Of a DNA stretch of 5,154 nucleotides, positions 1 to 3,767 are shown piece after piece. Position 1 is the first letter of the stretch; every line of letters begins with the position of its first letter. The notes below the pieces were generated by a model. The model did not search any database, had not been told where the DNA came from, and saw only the letters and a program-made list of their open reading frames with translations. Origin of the DNA: an uncultured Bacillota bacterium (lineage in GTDB: Bacteria; Bacillota_I; Bacilli_A; Izemoplasmatales; UBA1188); contig ONMY01000153.1 of NCBI GenBank assembly GCA_900318975.1, forward strand, positions 1-5,154, given 5' to 3'. Both the position numbers and the translations under genes were made by a program.

Positions 1-189
1 ACAAAAGAATCAATAGAAGATATGTCTTTAATGTTAAAGGGTGCAAAAAGATTATTCCTTCAAAAGTTTGAGATGTCTGATAATGTTCCAGATCGAAGCC
101 TTTACCCAGTAGAAAAAGAAAATGCGCTTGAATTCAAACGCATTTTAGAAAAAACTATCGAATGTGTATCTTTAAGAGGATACGACTAA
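1..189 (+). CDS. nrdG: C-terminal end of anaerobic ribonucleotide reductase activating protein (NrdG2-like radical SAM enzyme), 5' truncated
   Basis: Frame 1 is open from the window edge to TAA at 187-189, giving 62 residues with no start visible. The tail resembles the C-terminus of the radical-SAM activases of the NrdG2 type (the TIGR02495 group): a helix followed by LKGAKRLFLQKF (visible residues 12-23), then a charged helix, ending VSLRGYD. Those family members end with a similar 'GAK-x-x-x-LQ-x-F ... LRG' pattern. The family uses S-adenosylmethionine and a 4Fe-4S cluster to generate the glycyl radical on NrdD; the CxxxCxxC cluster motif would lie upstream, outside the window. The gene converges on the trxB-like gene, with the stop codons overlapping by 4 bp, and the NrdD substrate is encoded two genes away on the other strand, which supports the call. 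An activase for pyruvate formate-lyase or another glycyl-radical enzyme is the main alternative. The assignment rests on a short tail compared from memory. Confidence 0.72.
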   Translation, partial: TKESIEDMSLMLKGAKRLFLQKFEMSDNVPDRSLYPVEKENALEFKRILEKTIECVSLRGYD

Positions 190-1076
190 GATAAATATTT
201 ATTTATATTGAATGCACAGATAGCTCCGTCATTAGCTGCAGTAGTTAATTGACGAACCTGTTTATCTCTACAATCTCCGATGGCATATAGTCCATCGGTT
301 TTTGTTTCCATGTTTTCATTTGTGATGATGTATTGCTTATTTCTATCTACAAGCTTTGAAAATATATCAGTTTTTGGTGTTTGACCAATGGCAATAAATA
401 CAGCTTTAGATTCTATTGTAACAAGTTCATTTGTCTTTGTATTTCTAAATGTTAATGATTCCATTTCATCTTCACCATTAACAGATTCTAAAGATAATTC
501 TTTATATACAAAAACATTTTCTTTACTTTCAACCTTATCTACTAATATTTGATCTCCAAAATAATGATCAAATAACATACATAAGTTTACTTTTGTACAA
601 ATTCCTGATAGAAGAAGAACATACTGAAGTGCAGTATTTGCATCACCTATTACTGTAACTTCTTCACCTTTATAGAAAGCACCATCACAAAGGGCACAGT
701 ATGAAACGCCTTTTTTATCGATGCCCTTAGCATTTAGCTTGTTGTGCTCTGCACCACAAGCAATTACTACAGTTTTTGATTCGTATGATTTATAATTTGT
801 TGTAACTGTAAAGATGTCTCCATTTTTAGTAACATCTAATACTTCTTCAAGTTCCATATCAGCTCCAAGATCTGTAACTTGTTCGAAGAGTTGCATAGAA
901 AAATCAAGTCCACTGATTTCTTTTATTGATGGATAATTCTCAACCTTTGGAGAATTTGCGATTTGTCCACCAATAGACTCTTTTTCTAATAATAAAACTG
1001 TCTTTCCGTTTCTTAGAATGTTTAAGGCTGCAGTCATTCCTGCAGCCCCACATCCGATTACTATTGAATCGTACAT
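186..1076 (-). CDS. trxB: Thioredoxin-reductase-like flavoprotein without recognisable NADPH motifs
   Basis: The protein has 296 residues, slightly shorter than usual TrxB (about 305-320). Seen: an N-terminal FAD-binding GCGAAG (residues 8-13), GGQI (36-39), ENYPS (46-50), the redox-active C127-A-L-C130 followed by D131-G132 (canonical CATCDG), and a C-terminal FAD signature with GDC (267-269) and RQLTTAANDG (275-284). In NADPH-dependent enzymes, GxGxxA and HRRxxxR bind the nucleotide; here the corresponding places read GDANTA (144-149) and a CMLFDHYFGD stretch with no arginine (166-175). Known family role: FAD-mediated reduction of a thioredoxin or glutaredoxin disulfide in the cytosol. Inference: the donor may be ferredoxin (FFTR type), flavodoxin or NADH, and the acceptor the glutaredoxin-like domain fused to NrdD. 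The ATG at 1076 lies 3 bp after the nrdD stop with no strong Shine-Dalgarno (only A/G-rich sequence such as GAAGAAAA), so translation is probably coupled to nrdD. No convincing terminator is seen after its TAG; its end overlaps the convergent nrdG. Confidence 0.9.
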   Translation of the reverse strand: MYDSIVIGCGAAGMTAALNILRNGKTVLLLEKESIGGQIANSPKVENYPSIKEISGLDFSMQLFEQVTDLGADMELEEVLDVTKNGDIFTVTTNYKSYESKTVVIACGAEHNKLNAKGIDKKGVSYCALCDGAFYKGEEVTVIGDANTALQYVLLLSGICTKVNLCMLFDHYFGDQILVDKVESKENVFVYKELSLESVNGEDEMESLTFRNTKTNELVTIESKAVFIAIGQTPKTDIFSKLVDRNKQYIITNENMETKTDGLYAIGDCRDKQVRQLTTAANDGAICAFNINKYLS

Positions 1077-1079
1077 ATT

Positions 1080-3446
1080 CTATCTATTTTCTTCGATATA
1101 TCTCTTAATTTCTGATGCATTATCATAATATGTGTTTGCACCAGCACTAGGTACTATCATAGTTGGAGCTTTTGTAACATGATATAATTTTGTAGTATCA
1201 ACGTTTTCTTCTGCATCGATTACTTTGTATTGGATGTTTGCTTTATCGAGTAACATCTTAGCCATCTTGCAGTTAGGGCAAGTCTTTGTAGTGAAGAGAA
1301 GAATTTCGTTTGTTTCTGGTTGAACTTGAGGAGTTTCACATACTGTATCTTTTACAGTTTGTTTATTTTCAACTGATTTATCGATGTTATAAACTTTTCT
1401 TTCTTTGAATTCTTGAGTCTTACCAGCATTCCAGTTCTTAACTGGTCTATAGTATCCAGTGATTCTTGAATATACTTCAGTTTCTTTGCCACATGTTGGA
1501 CATACCGATTGATTACCTGTGATGTAACCATGTTCAGGACATACAGAATATGTTGGAGAGATAGTGAAGTATGGGAGTTTGTAGTTTTCTGCAATAGTCT
1601 TTACAAGTTTAGCTGTTGCAGTCCATGATGGCATTCTTTCACCGAGGAATGAATGGAATACAGTTCCTGAAGTGTAGAGAGTTTGGAATTTATCTTCAAT
1701 GTCTAATGCTTGGAAGATATCATCTGTATAGCCAACAGGGAGGTGACTACTATTAGTATAATATGGTGTTTGATCAGGAGAAGTAGCAGTAATGATATCT
1801 GGATACATTTCCTTATCATGTTTAGCAAGTCTATAAGAAGTTGATTCTGCAGGAGTTGCTTCTAGGTTATATAGATCGCCATATTCTTCTTGATAGTCAG
1901 AGAGTTTAGTTCTCATGAAGTTGAGAACGTCTTCAGTGAATTTTTGTGCTTTTTCTTGAGTTAAATCTTGTCTAATCCAGTTTGCGTTTAAGCAGCATTC
2001 ATTCATACCAACAAGTCCGATTGTAGAGAAGTGGTTGTTGAATGTTCCAAGATATCTCTTAGTATAAGGATATAGACCTGAATCTAAGAGCGCAGATACA
2101 ACTTTTCTCTTAATCTTAAGTGACTTAGCTGCAATATCCATAAGTGAACTTAATTTTTCATAGAATTCATCTTCATTTTGTGATAGATATGCAAGCCTTG
2201 GCATATTGAGTGTTACAACACCGATTGAACCAGTTGATTCACCAGAACCGAAGAAACCACCTGATTTCTTTCTTAGTTCTCTTAAATCAAGACGTAAACG
2301 GCAGCACATACTTCTTACATCTGATGGTTCCATATCAGAATTGATATAGTTAGAGAAATAAGGAGTACCATATTTAGAAGTCATTTCGAATAAGAGTTTA
2401 TTATTTTCAGTTTCACTCCAGTCGAAGTCTCTTGTGATTGAATATGTTGGGATTGGGTATTGGAATCCTCTACCATTAGCATCACCTTCGATCATAATTT
2501 CGATGAATGCTTTATTGATCATTGCCATTTCTTTTTCACAGTCTTTGTATTTAAATGGCATTTCTTTTCCGCCAACGATGCAGTTGAGTTCAGCTAGGTC
2601 ATTTGGAACAACCCAGTCAAGTGTGATATTTGTGAATGGAGCTTGAGTACCCCAACGAGAAGGAGTATTAACACCATAAACGAATGATTGGATGCATTGT
2701 TTTGTTTCTTTGTAAGTTAGATTATCAACTTTAACAAATGGTGCAAGATAAGTATCGAATGATGAGAAAGCTTGAGCGCCAGCCCATTCATTTTGCATAA
2801 TACCAAGGAAGTTTACCATTTGATTACATAAAGTAGATAGGTGAGATGCAGGAGTAGAAGAAATTTTTCCAGGAACTCCACCTAAACCTTCAGTAATTAA
2901 TTGTTTTAAACTCCAACCAGCACAATATCCTGTGAGCATAGAAAGATCATGGATATGCATATCACAGTTCTTATGAGCATTAGCGATTTCTTCACCATAA
3001 ACTTCACTTAACCAGTAATTAGCTGTGATGGCGCCAGAGTTAGAGAGAATTAAACCACCAACAGAATAAGTAACTGTAGAGTTTTCTTTAACTCTCCAGT
3101 CAGTTATCTTTAAATAACTATTCACTGTATCTTTATAGTTTAAGAGTGTAGTTTTGGCTTGTCTGATGTTTTCGTGTTGTTTTCTATAGAGGATGTATTC
3201 CTTAGCAACATCTTCGTAAGATGCTTGAATTAATACAACTTCTACAGAGTCTTGGATATCTTCAACACCGACAATACCATTAACAACTTTACTTTCAAAA
3301 TTAGAGGTAACCCTAAGAGCTAAAAGCTCAATGATATCCTTTGAATATTCTTTCTTACAAGATTCGAAAGCGTCTTGTATCGCCTTTTCAATTTTTGTAA
3401 TATCGAAAGCTACGATATTGCCTGTTCTTTTCTTAACTCTTAACAT
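1080..3446 (-). CDS. nrdD: Anaerobic (class III) ribonucleoside-triphosphate reductase with C-terminal glutaredoxin/NrdH-like domain
   Basis: The 788-residue enzyme converts ribonucleoside triphosphates to deoxyribonucleotides anaerobically in the cytosol. Domains seen: an ATP-cone at about 1-92 (VKKRTG...FD), an allosteric activity-control region; the NrdD barrel with HIHDL (164-168) and GYCAGW (173-178); a thiyl-loop candidate MCCRLRLDLREL (380-391, C381/C382), then GGFFGSGESTGS; NECCLN (482-487); a zinc site C636/H639/C649/C652, with His at the usual second Cys position; and the glycyl-radical motif RITGYY with G664 as the predicted radical site. Ordinary NrdD ends about 25 residues after that glycine; here 124 more follow: a polar linker (about 688-712) and a thioredoxin-fold domain (about 713-788) with C723-P-N-C726 and a cis-proline segment KAPTMIV (P761). 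The start at 3446 is supported by GAGGT seven bases upstream and by the ATP-cone beginning right at the N-terminus. NECxxN and the fused domain suggest use of a thiol reductant rather than formate. It is first gene of an apparent operon with the flavoprotein and needs an NrdG-type activase, encoded convergently. Confidence 0.97.
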   Translation of the reverse strand: MLRVKKRTGNIVAFDITKIEKAIQDAFESCKKEYSKDIIELLALRVTSNFESKVVNGIVGVEDIQDSVEVVLIQASYEDVAKEYILYRKQHENIRQAKTTLLNYKDTVNSYLKITDWRVKENSTVTYSVGGLILSNSGAITANYWLSEVYGEEIANAHKNCDMHIHDLSMLTGYCAGWSLKQLITEGLGGVPGKISSTPASHLSTLCNQMVNFLGIMQNEWAGAQAFSSFDTYLAPFVKVDNLTYKETKQCIQSFVYGVNTPSRWGTQAPFTNITLDWVVPNDLAELNCIVGGKEMPFKYKDCEKEMAMINKAFIEIMIEGDANGRGFQYPIPTYSITRDFDWSETENNKLLFEMTSKYGTPYFSNYINSDMEPSDVRSMCCRLRLDLRELRKKSGGFFGSGESTGSIGVVTLNMPRLAYLSQNEDEFYEKLSSLMDIAAKSLKIKRKVVSALLDSGLYPYTKRYLGTFNNHFSTIGLVGMNECCLNANWIRQDLTQEKAQKFTEDVLNFMRTKLSDYQEEYGDLYNLEATPAESTSYRLAKHDKEMYPDIITATSPDQTPYYTNSSHLPVGYTDDIFQALDIEDKFQTLYTSGTVFHSFLGERMPSWTATAKLVKTIAENYKLPYFTISPTYSVCPEHGYITGNQSVCPTCGKETEVYSRITGYYRPVKNWNAGKTQEFKERKVYNIDKSVENKQTVKDTVCETPQVQPETNEILLFTTKTCPNCKMAKMLLDKANIQYKVIDAEENVDTTKLYHVTKAPTMIVPSAGANTYYDNASEIKRYIEENR

Positions 3447-3453
3447 AATAATT

Positions 3454-3458
3454 ACCTC
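3454..3458 (-). promoter_or_regulatory. Shine-Dalgarno of nrdD
   Basis: The minus strand reads GTGAGGTAATTATTATG; GAGGT (3458 down to 3454) lies 7 bases before the ATG at 3446-3444. It is the only good ribosome-binding site in this part and fixes the nrdD start. Confidence 0.85.
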
Positions 3459-3479
3459 ACTTTTTCCTTTTGCTTTTTC

Positions 3480-3488
3480 ATTCTAGCA
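3480..3488 (-). promoter_or_regulatory. Extended -10 promoter candidate (P2) proximal to nrdD
   Basis: The minus strand reads TGCTAGAAT: a TGn extension followed by TAGAAT (5 of 6 matches to TATAAT). No good -35 exists at 16-18 bp, which extended -10 promoters can tolerate. A start near 3473 (G) would give a leader of about 27 nt ending in the GAGGT site. The TGC part lies inside one arm of the 8-bp inverted repeat at 3485-3518, so a protein bound there would block it. At this AT content a chance match is quite possible. Confidence 0.45.
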
Positions 3489-3518
3489 TATTGATTTTAA
3501 AATAAAAAATAATATGCT
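3485..3518. repeat. 8-bp inverted repeat AGCATATT / AATATGCT around the P2 core
   Basis: AGCATATT (3485-3492) and AATATGCT (3511-3518) are perfect inverted repeats separated by 18 bp, spanning roughly the -10 to -35 region of P2. A related pair, TGCTATTT (3521-3528) and AAATAGCA (3564-3571), lies just upstream. As DNA this could be an operator with half-sites on each side of the promoter core; in a longer transcript started further upstream it could form a stem with an 18-nt loop. Function is inferred only. Confidence 0.4.
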
Positions 3519-3520
3519 CA

Positions 3521-3571
3521 TGCTATTTAGAGAGTAAAATAAAAACCGCTAACGGTTTTTATCAAATAGCA
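3521..3571 (-). other. Nested stem-loop in the nrdD leader (outer 8-bp arms around a terminator-like core)
   Basis: TGCTATTT (3521-3528) and AAATAGCA (3564-3571) are perfect inverted repeats that enclose the 10-bp core hairpin at 3539-3562, with 10 unpaired bases on one side and one on the other. In a minus-strand transcript starting at the upstream promoter candidate, this would fold as a two-tier hairpin about 20 nt after the start. The downstream arm TGCTATTT is similar to the AATATGCT arm next to it; in particular ATGCTA (3520-3525) can pair with TAGCAT (3484-3489), so alternative folds are conceivable. The RNA fold is predicted by eye only. Confidence 0.4.
3539..3562. terminator. Terminator-like hairpin, usable on either strand
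   Basis: A 10-bp perfect stem, ATAAAAACCG / CGGTTTTTAT, with a 4-base loop. The T-run follows the CGG half on either strand (CGGTTTTTATTTTA on the minus strand), so it has the shape of a small bidirectional intrinsic terminator. It lies about 190 bp after the carboxypeptidase stop and about 90 bp before nrdD. It could end carboxypeptidase transcription, or act as an attenuator in an nrdD leader if the promoter candidate at 3598-3626 is used. The GC part of the stem is only 3 bp, so efficiency is uncertain. Confidence 0.6.
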
Positions 3572-3597
3572 CGATTTTCCATAAAAATTCTGCCTAT

Positions 3598-3626
3598 ATT
3601 TTATCCTTAAAACAATACTTTGTAAA
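3598..3626 (-). promoter_or_regulatory. Sigma-A type promoter candidate (P1) upstream of the hairpin
   Basis: The minus strand carries TTTACA (3626-3621; 5 of 6 to TTGACA), a 17-bp spacer and TAAAAT (3603-3598; 5 of 6 to TATAAT). The predicted start is an A near 3591. A transcript from here would cross the hairpin at 3562-3539 and reach nrdD with a leader of about 145 nt. The match is good in sequence and spacing, but AT-rich intergenic DNA yields such matches by chance. Confidence 0.5.
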
Positions 3627-3648
3627 GTACCCCAAAAATGTAAAATAC
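3621..3648 (-). repeat. Pair of 10-bp direct repeats at the P1 -35 region
   Basis: On the minus strand GTATTTTACA (3648-3639) is followed 18 bp later by GTACTTTACA (3630-3621), 9 of 10 identical. The second copy contains the P1 -35 hexamer. Its surroundings also form the short palindrome TACTTTGTAAAGTA (3616-3629). This could be a regulator site, but the composition makes short repeats common. Confidence 0.3.
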
Positions 3649-3713
3649 AATTTTGTGTCAAATGATTTTGAAAATGTCTCTAAATTTAGGCATTTAATTT
3701 TTATTAACATTGC

Positions 3714-3767
3714 TAAATAAATTTTTTTATAAAATTTTTATAAATTTTTTTAATTAAAAATTATAAA
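3714..3767. other. 54-bp tract with no G or C at the end of the carboxypeptidase gene
   Basis: Every base from 3714 to 3767 is A or T, with phased A and T runs. It covers the last codons and stop (TAA, 3756-3754) of the carboxypeptidase and the first 40 bp after it. Possible roles are weak 3'-end structure, curved DNA or an upstream activating element, none of which is shown by the sequence. Confidence 0.5.

Larger units (their letters stand above)
3447..3753. other. Intergenic regulatory region between the carboxypeptidase gene and nrdD (307 bp)
   Basis: No convincing protein-coding gene is present. The stretch is very AT-rich and, read on the minus strand towards nrdD, holds in order: an all-A/T tract after the carboxypeptidase stop, a pair of 10-bp direct repeats, a promoter candidate, a nested hairpin whose core looks like an intrinsic terminator, an 8-bp inverted repeat overlapping a second (extended -10) promoter candidate, and the nrdD Shine-Dalgarno. 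I found no 16-bp NrdR box pair. Small A/T palindromes such as CTAAATTTAG (3680-3689) also occur but are expected at this composition. Confidence 0.7.

Noticed and set aside
166..202. Possible terminator between the convergent genes (GTATC/GATAC stem and ATAAATATTTAT palindrome)
   Set aside because: The stem is only 5 bp and the palindrome is pure A/T without a GC stem or a following T-run; not convincing as an intrinsic terminator.
1026..1047. 8-bp GC-rich inverted repeat GGCTGCAG / CTGCAGCC near the start of the trxB-like gene
   Set aside because: It is explained by Ala/Gly codons of the FAD-binding segment (GAAGMTAA), which repeat GCTGCA/GCAGCC; no further support for a regulatory role.
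1352..1594. 80-codon minus-strand open frame inside nrdD
   Set aside because: It lies out of frame within the zinc-site/linker part of nrdD, has no recognisable motif or ribosome binding site, and is a shadow of the real gene.
2434..2646. 70-codon plus-strand open frame opposite nrdD
   Set aside because: It is antisense to conserved NrdD codons and has no supporting start signal or family resemblance.
3562..3582. Micro-ORF (Met-Glu-Asn-Arg-Ala-Ile-stop) on the minus strand in the nrdD leader
   Set aside because: Only six codons, no adequate Shine-Dalgarno within a transcript starting near 3591, and no codon bias suggesting a leader peptide.
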